Assembly (NCBI GenBank): GCA_009777575.1
Contig: WRLO01000022.1
Coordinates: 1-43,417 of the forward strand
From: Candidatus Cloacimonadota bacterium
GTDB lineage: Bacteria > Cloacimonadota > Cloacimonadia > Cloacimonadales > WRIO01
Length of the DNA: 43,417 nt
Direction of reading: 5' to 3'
Positions 15,749 through 22,812 of the stretch are shown here, piece after piece. The position numbers were made by a program, and so were the translations under genes. The notes beneath the pieces were generated by a model, which was given only the letters and a program-made list of their open reading frames with translations, did no database searches and was not told the DNA's origin. How positions within the stretch are numbered: position 1 is the first letter of the stretch; every line of letters starts with the position of its first letter.

Positions 15749-16513
15749 TTACCTACTAGATAATGCCAATCGGAGATTGGCTCTACAGCTTGCAGGTTTT
15801 ACATTTTGTTTCCACTGAACATCAGCGTTTCTAACATAATGGGGTTCTAACTGATATATATAATCTTCATCATATTCAAGTTTTATCTTTTTATATTTCA
15901 TTAAACTAAACTGGGAGGCTGCCATGAGCATGTTTTGATGGGGTAAAGCAAATTGAAATCTGCCACCTTCATCTGTTGTGATTATTTCTAATTGTTCATT
16001 ATATTCATACTTAGAAATTAAATGATTTTTTATCAATGTTATATCTCCTACACAAATATATTCACCCACTAAACCTTCAGTGATTTTTTCATGTCCTCGG
16101 CTATGACTTTCCATTATGATATTTAAATATGGGTCATAGACAGCAATATAAGCCTCTTTCATGCGAGCATCAAGTATAGACAATATATTTTGGTTAGTTC
16201 CAAGCACATTACTGGCTAGAACTTCGAGAGTATTAAAGGCTATTAAGGGTATTCTCAAACCGGTTGAAATGCCTTTTGCTGTAGCCAATCCAATTCTCAA
16301 ACCTGTAAATGAACCAGGTCCTATAGAAATGCTGACTGCTTTCAAATCAGATTTATCAATTTTTACTGTTTTTAAACCGTTTTCTATCCTTGTCATTATA
16401 GTTTCAGAATGTGTTGTTAAGACTTCTGCATAGTCTTGATAAACAATCTTATTTTCCTTTAAAATACCTATACTTCCAGAAGATATAGCAGTTTCTATTG
16501 CTAATATACACAT
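15749..16513 (-). CDS. tsaB: tRNA threonylcarbamoyladenosine biosynthesis protein TsaB
   Basis: Partner of TsaD/TsaE in making t6A37 on tRNAs that read ANN codons. The 254-aa protein has the ASKHA start MCILAIETAISSGSIGIL and the signature SIGPGSFTGLRIGLATAKG (about 63-81). TsaB lacks the metal-binding HxxxH of TsaD, and none is seen here. The family normally ends near the PHYVR segment, but this protein continues about 20 residues and finishes SCRANLRLALSSR. That tail is encoded by a dispersed palindromic repeat (15765-15781). The start has GGAGT upstream. It is the first gene of the operon with cysK, patB-like and dapD. Confidence 0.93.
   Translation of the reverse strand: MCILAIETAISSGSIGILKENKIVYQDYAEVLTTHSETIMTRIENGLKTVKIDKSDLKAVSISIGPGSFTGLRIGLATAKGISTGLRIPLIAFNTLEVLASNVLGTNQNILSILDARMKEAYIAVYDPYLNIIMESHSRGHEKITEGLVGEYICVGDITLIKNHLISKYEYNEQLEIITTDEGGRFQFALPHQNMLMAASQFSLMKYKKIKLEYDEDYIYQLEPHYVRNADVQWKQNVKPASCRANLRLALSSR
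15765..15781. repeat. Palindromic repeat GCCAATC-GGA-GATTGGC inside the tsaB 3' end
   Basis: A perfect 7-bp stem with a GGA loop, followed by CTCTACAG. It is the same family as the hairpins at 19736, 19779, 19829, 19898 and 42742. This copy is translated as part of the TsaB C-terminus. Confidence 0.85.
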
Positions 16514-16542
16514 AAAATATTACTCCATTCTACGATTTGTGC

Positions 16543-16571
16543 ATTTTTTTTTCGTATTTTAATTATGTCAA
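16543..16571 (-). promoter_or_regulatory. Possible promoter of the tsaB operon
   Basis: Minus-strand TTGACA (16571-16566) with a 17-nt spacer to AAAAAT (16548-16543). The -35 is perfect and the -10 weak. It lies about 30 nt before the ATG at 16513 in the 238-bp divergent AT-rich gap, which otherwise shows no gene. Confidence 0.35.
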
Positions 16572-16751
16572 GAAAAATCAAAAAATCAATTTTTATTTCT
16601 TTTTAATTTATCAATTTACTAACGAAATTATGTATATATATATTTTATCAAGAGGCATAATTTGGATATTTACAAAACTGTTGACGAAAAAAGTAAAAAA
16701 AATTAATTGTCCTCTTTGTAGATATAGTTAATAATAAAAAGGAAAACAATT

Positions 16752-17972
16752 ATGAAAAAAGCTAATTCTTTGATAGCTTCAATATTAAAACTTTTCTTTA
16801 GACCTGCTCTTTTTTTAGTTTACAGGTTCAGATTTGATAGATCTACCTCAAATCACATAAAAAGACCTTGTGTTATACTTTCAAATCATCAGACCGTGAT
16901 AGACCAATTTGCTTTAAGCATGGGTTTTAAATTTGCTATAAATTATGTTGCTTCAGATACCATATTTAGGCATGGTTTTTTGAGCAAAGTAATGATTGCT
17001 TTGGTTCGACCAATAGCATTTTCTAAAGGTAACTCAGACTTTATTGCAGTTAAAAACATGATTTCAGTCATAAAAGACGGAGGTTGTGTAGCAATGTTTC
17101 CCTCTGGAAATAGGAGCTTTTTTGGGAAAGAAAATAAAATTGTCAATGGTATTGGGAAATTAGTAAAAAAACTTGATGCTCCACTTGTTTTGGTGCAAAT
17201 TAAAGGCGGTTACAACACTAAACCTCGATGGAAGAAAAAAACTAATAAAGGCAAAATGACAGCTTCTGTTGTAAAAATAATTCCAATTGATGAATTAAAA
17301 ACTGTTTCAAACGATGAATTAGACAATATCATTCAAAATAACTTAAATTTCAATGAATTTGATTATAATAAACAAGCAAAAATTGTTTTTAGCGGAAAGC
17401 ATAAAGCTGAATATCTCGAATCCGTATTATTTTATTGCCCCCAATGTTTTTGCTTTTCAAGCTTATATTCAAAAGGTAATGAATTTTTCTGTCAAGATTG
17501 TCAAATGAGAGTAAGAATTAATGATTTAGGATTTTTTGAAAGAGTACATAATGCTGATAAAATACCAGAAACTATATTGGAGTGGGGTGAATTACAATTA
17601 AATTTTATTAAAAATTATGATTATTCACCTTATTTTGATAAATTCTTATTCTCTGATAATAATATAAAATTTTTGAAAGCTGAGAGAGCAAAAAAAGAGC
17701 ATCTAATAGCTATAGGCTCAATAAATTTTTATTCTGATAAAATTTGTATTGTAGCGAATCATTCTACAACACCTTATCCCTTGATTCAAGAATTTCTGTT
17801 GAAGGATATTACTTTTGCTATACAAGGAGTAAGAAAATTAACAATTTACAAAGGTAATGAAGTATATGCTATCATTGCCTCACATAAAACAAATTTGTTT
17901 AAATATATGGTTTGTGGTTACCATTTAAGAAATAAAATTTTAGATATAAAAGAGGAATATTATGGGTATTGA
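16752..17972 (+). CDS. PlsC-like lysophospholipid acyltransferase with zinc ribbon
   Basis: A probable membrane-associated acyltransferase of glycerophospholipid metabolism. Its 406 aa include the catalytic HX4D motif in SNHQTVID (H46, D51) and FPSGNRS (116-122), which stands where PlsC proteins have EGTRS. A zinc-ribbon-like pattern follows, CPQC at 229-232 and CQDC at 247-250, then an unassigned domain of about 150 aa. This layout is known in some acyltransferase-family proteins, but the role of the ribbon is unclear. The start has AAGGAAAAC before it. Its 3' end overlaps the transporter gene by 11 nt, showing coupled translation. Confidence 0.78.
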   Translation: MKKANSLIASILKLFFRPALFLVYRFRFDRSTSNHIKRPCVILSNHQTVIDQFALSMGFKFAINYVASDTIFRHGFLSKVMIALVRPIAFSKGNSDFIAVKNMISVIKDGGCVAMFPSGNRSFFGKENKIVNGIGKLVKKLDAPLVLVQIKGGYNTKPRWKKKTNKGKMTASVVKIIPIDELKTVSNDELDNIIQNNLNFNEFDYNKQAKIVFSGKHKAEYLESVLFYCPQCFCFSSLYSKGNEFFCQDCQMRVRINDLGFFERVHNADKIPETILEWGELQLNFIKNYDYSPYFDKFLFSDNNIKFLKAERAKKEHLIAIGSINFYSDKICIVANHSTTPYPLIQEFLLKDITFAIQGVRKLTIYKGNEVYAIIASHKTNLFKYMVCGYHLRNKILDIKEEYYGY

Positions 17973-19413
17973 TTTTAATAGTCTTGTAGACATAACAAAT
18001 GAAAACCTATCTTTAGGCGTCATAACTGTCTGCTTAGTTTGTTCTTTCATGCTGATTGCAAATGTAGCTCGTAGGAATATCAGAGTATTTAGACGTTCTC
18101 TCATGCCTACAGCTGTTATTGCCGGTTTGTTAGGACTGATTATCAAAGAATTTGTCATAAAGATATGGGATGTTAATCTTTTCAGCATGATTACATTGAG
18201 TTCCATGGTCTACCATCTGTTACCAATAGGATTTATCGCTCTTTGTCTTCGGGACAAAGGTAATTATTCTGAAGAATTCGATGTCGGAAAAGTAAAATCA
18301 GAAAGAGTTGTGGCTACAAGGTCTGGAGCTTTGATTATAAGCACTTATCTATTGCAGGGAATGATAGGAATTGCTATTACATCAAGTTTAGGTTTTACTT
18401 TTATGAAAAATTTGAACAAAGGCACGGGTATCATGCTTGCACTTGGTTTCGGGCAAGGTCCACAACAAGCAAATGCTACTGGGTATATATGGGATGCTGC
18501 ACATTACATGGATGCTTGGGGAGCTGGGAGTGCGAGAAATTTTGGACTGGCTATAGCTGCTATGGGATTTTTATGGGCTTCTATTGGCGGGATTATCTTA
18601 GTAAATAGAATTGCTAAAAAGAAAGGGCTTATCATAAAGAGAAACGAATATCAAAAATCAGGAGAATTATCGAGCTATTCTATTGAAGAACCTAATGAAG
18701 TTCCACTTTCTGAGTCAATAGACAAATTTACTCTGCAAATTTGCATGGTGGGAGGGGTTTATATTCTTACCCAAGCTATCATTATCTTGATTGAAATTAT
18801 TTTTCGTGCTTCTTCTGTCCCCTTTCTCATTGGCTTGATACCAACTTTTTGGGGATTTTCTTTTATGATTGCTGCACTTGTAGCTATCATAACAAAAATA
18901 TTTTTACGGCATCTTGTAAAAAAGGGGATAATGAAAAGAAAATATCCTAATAGTTACATGATGAACCGGATTGCTGGAGCATCTTTTGACTTAACAATAA
19001 CAGCTGCTCTGTTTTTGGTTTCTGTCACAACTCTTGGAACTCTGTGGATTCCTGTTGTTATTATGAGTTGTATTGGGGGTATATGCACGGCTATATATCT
19101 ACGCTATCTTTGTAACTATATTTACAAAGACTACAAAGATGAAGCTTTTCTCGCATTTTATGGTATGTTGACAGGAACGATTGCCAATGGTATGATCTTA
19201 CTCAGAGAGATAGACAACAATTTTTCTACCCCTGCCGGAGACGATTTAGTGATAGGTTCATCAGCGGCTATAGTTTTAGGCATTCCAATGTTATTACTCA
19301 TAGCTCAAGCACCAGGCGAGGGAAAACTCTGGTGGGTAACCGGGATTATTGTTTTATATTTTCTAATTCTTAGCATTTATCAGTTCAAGACTTCTCTGTT
19401 CAAAAAAAGATAA
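17962..19413 (+). CDS. GltS-like sodium:glutamate symporter family protein
   Basis: A 483-aa polytopic membrane protein with about 11-12 hydrophobic segments. It resembles the ESS (glutamate:Na+) symporter family by its two inverted halves. Gly-rich hairpins are visible at about 155-165 (ALGFGQGPQQANATG) and about 400-410 (YGMLTGTIANGMILLREID), equivalent to the re-entrant loops of GltS. The substrate is not provable; glutamate is the family guess. GAGGAA precedes the ATG, which overlaps the 3' end of the acyltransferase gene. The gene is followed by 1.26 kb of repeats. Confidence 0.6.
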   Translation: MGIDFNSLVDITNENLSLGVITVCLVCSFMLIANVARRNIRVFRRSLMPTAVIAGLLGLIIKEFVIKIWDVNLFSMITLSSMVYHLLPIGFIALCLRDKGNYSEEFDVGKVKSERVVATRSGALIISTYLLQGMIGIAITSSLGFTFMKNLNKGTGIMLALGFGQGPQQANATGYIWDAAHYMDAWGAGSARNFGLAIAAMGFLWASIGGIILVNRIAKKKGLIIKRNEYQKSGELSSYSIEEPNEVPLSESIDKFTLQICMVGGVYILTQAIIILIEIIFRASSVPFLIGLIPTFWGFSFMIAALVAIITKIFLRHLVKKGIMKRKYPNSYMMNRIAGASFDLTITAALFLVSVTTLGTLWIPVVIMSCIGGICTAIYLRYLCNYIYKDYKDEAFLAFYGMLTGTIANGMILLREIDNNFSTPAGDDLVIGSSAAIVLGIPMLLLIAQAPGEGKLWWVTGIIVLYFLILSIYQFKTSLFKKR

Positions 19414-19469
19414 TTCTTGCATTTTTAACTGACTACTCTACAACATTGATAATTGAAATGTATACTGTT

Positions 19470-19725
19470 TTACTGATTGCACGATGCAGTATTTTGGTTA
19501 AATTTGTTATCATGCCCACCACCATCATATACACCAGTAAAAATATGTAAATTAGTTTGCAATGGAACCGAGGTGTATCATATGGGTTGAACCAACTAGG
19601 TCTGTAAATGTCCAGTCTGCTGTTATGGACTGTTAGGCGTATTGTCTATGATGCTCGTTCTTCCCACATTTTCCGAATAGTATGTTTCTTTAATTACTTC
19701 GAATGTTGATCCTGCATCTATTGTA
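19470..19725 (-). pseudogene. Decayed fragment of a secreted-protein gene
   Basis: The minus strand reads protein-like in pieces across shifted frames. From 19725 it gives TIDAGSTFEVIKETYYSENV, then GRTSIIDNTPNSP and a stop. A shifted frame gives ADWTFTDLVGSTHMIHLGS. The first frame then resumes as TNLHIFTGVYDGGGHDNKFN before a stop near 19470. Two frameshifts and at least three stops mark it as a relic. I do not recognise the family; the composition suits an extracellular beta-rich domain. Confidence 0.55.
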
Positions 19726-19735
19726 TCCCGTAGCA

Positions 19736-19795
19736 GAAATCTCCGATTTCTTTGTTTTTCAGAGGTCATCGAAGTAGGACCAATCGGAGATTGGT
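19736..19795. repeat. Two short palindromes: GAAATC-TCC-GATTTC and ACCAATC-GGA-GATTGGT
   Basis: The first (19736-19750) is preceded by CGTAGCA; the second (19779-19795) is followed by GCTAC. They belong to the hairpin family at 15765, in opposite orientations. The stem bases differ from copy to copy but pairing is kept. Confidence 0.85.
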
Positions 19796-19810
19796 GCTAC
19801 AATCACAAAT

Positions 19811-20017
19811 ATGAGCCTCAAAAATTATGAAATCGGAGATTTCTGCTACGGATATGGTTTTCAGAGAGGACTCCTCAATATGAGCCTCAAAAATTATGAA
19901 ATCGGAGATTTCTGCTACGGACATGGTTTTCAGAGAGGACTCCTCAATATGAGCCTCAAAAATAATGAAATTAGTCCTAATAATAGGATTGTTAGTAAAT
20001 GTCTTTTTAATGTCATT
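19811..20017. repeat. 69-bp tandem repeat carrying GAAATC-GGA-GATTTC hairpins
   Basis: Units start with ATGAGCCTCAAAAA at 19811, 19880 and 19949. The first two hold the hairpin (19829-19843 and 19898-19912) plus TGCTACGGAY and TTTTCAGAGAGGACTCCTCA. The third has lost the hairpin. The frame stays open because 69 is divisible by three, so the 69-aa translation is not a credible gene. 19829-19850 is also an inverted match to 19729-19750. Confidence 0.85.
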
Positions 20018-20046
20018 TAAATCTCCTTTAAATTTTTCTTAAATAC

Positions 20047-20078
20047 GGTATTTATCTAATTTATTTTAGATAAATACC
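20047..20078. other. Perfect 13-bp inverted repeat
   Basis: GGTATTTATCTAA (20047-20059) and TTAGATAAATACC (20066-20078) around a 6-nt loop. It is not followed by a T-tract on either side, so a terminator is not clear. It may be a repeat or operator remnant. Confidence 0.7.
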
Positions 20079-20233
20079 ATGGTTTACAATCATTTTTATG
20101 TAACGGATACTTTCGGTTTGAGATTTTTCTCAAAATATGAAAGCCACATTACAGTTATCAATTTTTCCTCCTGTAGTGGTTTATTGCATAAACCCCCATT
20201 TGTTTAGGGTAGGGAATTAGTTCAATTTTATTT

Positions 20234-20368
20234 GGCGTAAGCAATACGCCCCTACGCTATCGGGTTGTCAATCGAGAAGCTAGCAGAATTACGATAAAGC
20301 ATTATCCCTACGGGATATAACCTATGTTCTGGTAATCGCTTTCTACCAAGCCATTATTCCTCTGGAAT
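20234..20368. repeat. Run of small palindromic repeats
   Basis: Four hairpins in a row: GGCGTA-AGCAA-TACGCC (20234-20250), TATCCC-TAC-GGGATA (20303-20317), TGGTA/TACCA (about 20330-20347) and ATTCC-TCT-GGAAT (20356-20368). A GATTCCTCGCTGCG-type repeat follows at 20421-20448. I see no other gene in 19414-20670. Confidence 0.75.
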
Positions 20369-20552
20369 ATTCAAAGAATAACCAATATGATTTGTCAACT
20401 TGAAGATGTGGATGGTCTTAAGATTCCTCGCTGCGTTCGGAATGACAGTGTTTGCGCAATGTAAAATTAATGTGTCAAGAATAGATTTAAGACCTTTCAC
20501 TTCGTTCATGGTGACAGGTGAGGATCAAGAGACAGGAGTTAATATAAAGTTG

Positions 20553-20581
20553 TTGACATTTTTAATAAAAAAATAATTTTT
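20553..20581 (+). promoter_or_regulatory. Possible promoter of the DUF1538 operon
   Basis: A perfect TTGACA at 20553-20558, with weak AT-rich -10 candidates around 20574-20581. It is the only -35-like site in the 120 nt before the start at 20671. Confidence 0.3.
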
Positions 20582-20670
20582 GTCCTAAAGGGATAGTTTT
20601 TTGAAATAATTTTTCAAAAGATTGTATAAGATCCTTAAAATGATACTCATAGGATGATAGGTTTGATAAT

Positions 20671-22152
20671 ATGCATACATTGATAGAAAAGGCAAAAGAG
20701 GTATTGATAGCTGTTTTACCAGTAGTTATTTTTGTAGTTATTTTGCGTTTCACCATTGTTCCTATTCCGAATATCCCCTTTTTTCAATTTTTATTGGGAG
20801 CAGTCGCAGTAAAGATAGGTTTAATTGTTCTTTTATTTGGAGTAGAATTAGCAATTCTCCCACTTGGGGAAAATATGGGAACAGCTTTTGTCAAATCTAA
20901 CAAGCTTTGGTTTATCATTATTACTGTGTTTATACTTGGTTTTTTTATTAATTTTGCCGAACCAGATGTTAATGTTTTAGCAAAACAAGTTGCAGCTATC
21001 TCAAATAATATAATTTCAACCTTTACCATACGAACTCTTGTTGCTCTCGGAGCAGCCACTCTATTGGCTCTCGGCGCTATCAGAATAGTAAAAAATTATT
21101 CTCTTCGGAAAATGTTAATAATTGCTTATACTTTAGCTTTTTTATTATCTTTATTTGTCTCTTCAGACTTTGTTGCTATTGCTTTTGACGCCTCTGGTGC
21201 TGCTACAGGCGCAATAACTGTTCCTTTAGTCCTTGCTTTAGCATTAGGTATGGCTTCAATGAAAAGAGATAGTAAATCAGCTGAAGAAAATAGCTTTGGT
21301 TTGGTGGGTATCATGGCATCTGGAGCTATCTTTGGGGTATTATTATTAAAATTCTTTCTCAAAACAGAAGAAATAACTGGTTCCCTACCGGCCTATAATT
21401 TTGATAATACTTCTGTCTTTGGTCCTTTTTTACTGGAAATCCCAATAATGATTCGCGAGACTTTTTTATCGTTGATGCCGATTTTGGTATTGTTCCTCAT
21501 ATTTCAAAAATATAAATTTCATCTCTCACATATTCATTTTCGTAGAATGTTAATAGGTTTTTTCTATACATTCTCAGGGTTGGTAATATTTTTTGTTGGT
21601 GTTCATGCTGGATTTATGAACATGGGCAGTATTATCGGTTATCAACTAGCAAAAATAGGAAATCCAATAATTCCAATAGGTTTAGGGGCTATTCTGGGAA
21701 TGTTGATTATTCTTACAGAGCCAGCGGTATATGTTCTAACTCACCAAATTGAAGATGTAACCAATGGATACATCAGAAGAAAGACTATACTGACTTTTCT
21801 TTCCATTGGGATGGCTTTTGCTGTCGGCTTATCCATGTTAAAAATCATTGTTCCAAGTATATCATTGTGGCATTATATCTTACCCGGATATTGCTTTTCC
21901 TTGATTATGATGTTTTTTACACCAAAAATCTTTACAGGTATATCTTTCGATTCTGGTGCTGTATCTTCTGGACCTATGACTGTGACTTTTATCTTAGCTT
22001 ATTCGCAAGGTGTAGCTGAAGCAGTCCCGCATGCTGATGTTTTTAAGGATTCCTTTGGTATAATAGTTATGGTCACTATGATGCCTGTAATAGCCTTGTT
22101 AATACTTGGTTATATATATAAAATGAAATCAAAAAAAGTTGGAGTTGACTAA
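20671..22152 (+). CDS. DUF1538 membrane transporter, two domains in one chain (UmpA/UmpB-like)
   Basis: A 493-aa membrane protein with about 12-14 hydrophobic segments. Two DUF1538 signatures are present. The first half has INFAEPDVNVLAKQV (about 91-106) and FDASGAATGAITVP. The second has ILTEPAVYVLTHQIEDVTNG (about 350-369) and FDSGAVSSGPMTVTF. In Halomonas, two separate DUF1538 proteins (UmpA and UmpB) were reported to act together as a Na+(Li+,K+)/H+ antiporter. Here one polypeptide carries both parts. The ion and direction are inference. The ribosome site before 20671 is weak. The next gene, a tandem PII-like protein, begins 5 nt after the stop, suggesting it regulates this transporter. 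Confidence 0.82.
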   Translation: MHTLIEKAKEVLIAVLPVVIFVVILRFTIVPIPNIPFFQFLLGAVAVKIGLIVLLFGVELAILPLGENMGTAFVKSNKLWFIIITVFILGFFINFAEPDVNVLAKQVAAISNNIISTFTIRTLVALGAATLLALGAIRIVKNYSLRKMLIIAYTLAFLLSLFVSSDFVAIAFDASGAATGAITVPLVLALALGMASMKRDSKSAEENSFGLVGIMASGAIFGVLLLKFFLKTEEITGSLPAYNFDNTSVFGPFLLEIPIMIRETFLSLMPILVLFLIFQKYKFHLSHIHFRRMLIGFFYTFSGLVIFFVGVHAGFMNMGSIIGYQLAKIGNPIIPIGLGAILGMLIILTEPAVYVLTHQIEDVTNGYIRRKTILTFLSIGMAFAVGLSMLKIIVPSISLWHYILPGYCFSLIMMFFTPKIFTGISFDSGAVSSGPMTVTFILAYSQGVAEAVPHADVFKDSFGIIVMVTMMPVIALLILGYIYKMKSKKVGVD

Positions 22153-22156
22153 AATT

Positions 22157-22804
22157 ATGATGGGTTTTGGTTTAATATGTTGCGTTGTCGATATAGGCAA
22201 TGCCTCGAAAGTAATAAAAATTTCCAAAAAATATGGTATAAAGGGAGCTACTGTTTCCATTGGAAAAGGATTCGCTTGTAGTTCTATTATGAATTTTCTT
22301 GCTTTAAACGAAGAAAGAAAAGAAATCGTCAGTATGATAGTGGAAAATGAAATTGCTGTTCAAGCAATTAAAGGCATCAGTGTAGAAATGAAATTTGAGA
22401 AACCTCACAATGGAATAGCCTTTTTATATAGTGTCAGCGATTTTATAGGTAGTAAAAATCCTTATGTTAGTTTAAAAAATCTCGAAGGAGGAAAAAATAT
22501 GTTTAATGCCATTTTTGTTGTTGTGGAAAAGGGAAAAGCAGAAGAAGTCATTGAAGCTGCTAACAAAGTAGTCTCAATTTGTGGAACCATAATAAATGCA
22601 CGAGGTGCTGGAATACATGAAATTCAAAAATTTTTTTCAATTGAGATCGAACCAGAGAAAGAAGAAGTTTTTATCATTACCAGAAAAAAAAACAAAGACA
22701 AGATAGTCAAATCTATTAGAGAAAATCTAAAGATAGACGAACCAGGTAATGGTATTCTGTATGTTTTGGATATTAATGAAGTTTATGGATTGCACGGTGT
22801 TTAG
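22157..22804 (+). CDS. Tandem PII-like (GlnB-type) signal protein
   Basis: A 215-aa cytosolic protein made of two PII-like ferredoxin-fold domains. Domain 1 (about 1-105) shows CCVVDIGNASKVIKISKKYG, then IGKG, then NEERKEIVSMIVE and KPHNGIAFLYSV. Domain 2 (about 110-215) shows FVVVEKGKAEEVIEAANKV, then ARGAGIHE, and ends with the PII-type EPGNGILYVLDINEVYGL. The T-loops are short and lack the uridylylated Tyr of GlnB, so control is probably by ligand binding. GGAGT at 22141 favours the ATG at 22157; an upstream TTG (22139) overlaps the transporter gene. Canonical PII is one domain and trimeric, so this fusion is a duplicated form. Confidence 0.85.
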   Translation: MMGFGLICCVVDIGNASKVIKISKKYGIKGATVSIGKGFACSSIMNFLALNEERKEIVSMIVENEIAVQAIKGISVEMKFEKPHNGIAFLYSVSDFIGSKNPYVSLKNLEGGKNMFNAIFVVVEKGKAEEVIEAANKVVSICGTIINARGAGIHEIQKFFSIEIEPEKEEVFIITRKKNKDKIVKSIRENLKIDEPGNGILYVLDINEVYGLHGV

Positions 22805-22812
22805 TAAATTTG

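Noticed and set aside
16537..16731. 64-aa AT-rich frame between tsaB and the acyltransferase gene
   Set aside because: Composition is that of AT-rich intergenic DNA; no ribosome site and no family pattern.
19811..20020. 69-aa frame of three 23-aa repeats
   Set aside because: Open only because the 69-bp unit keeps frame. It contains the hairpin repeat and has no ribosome site.
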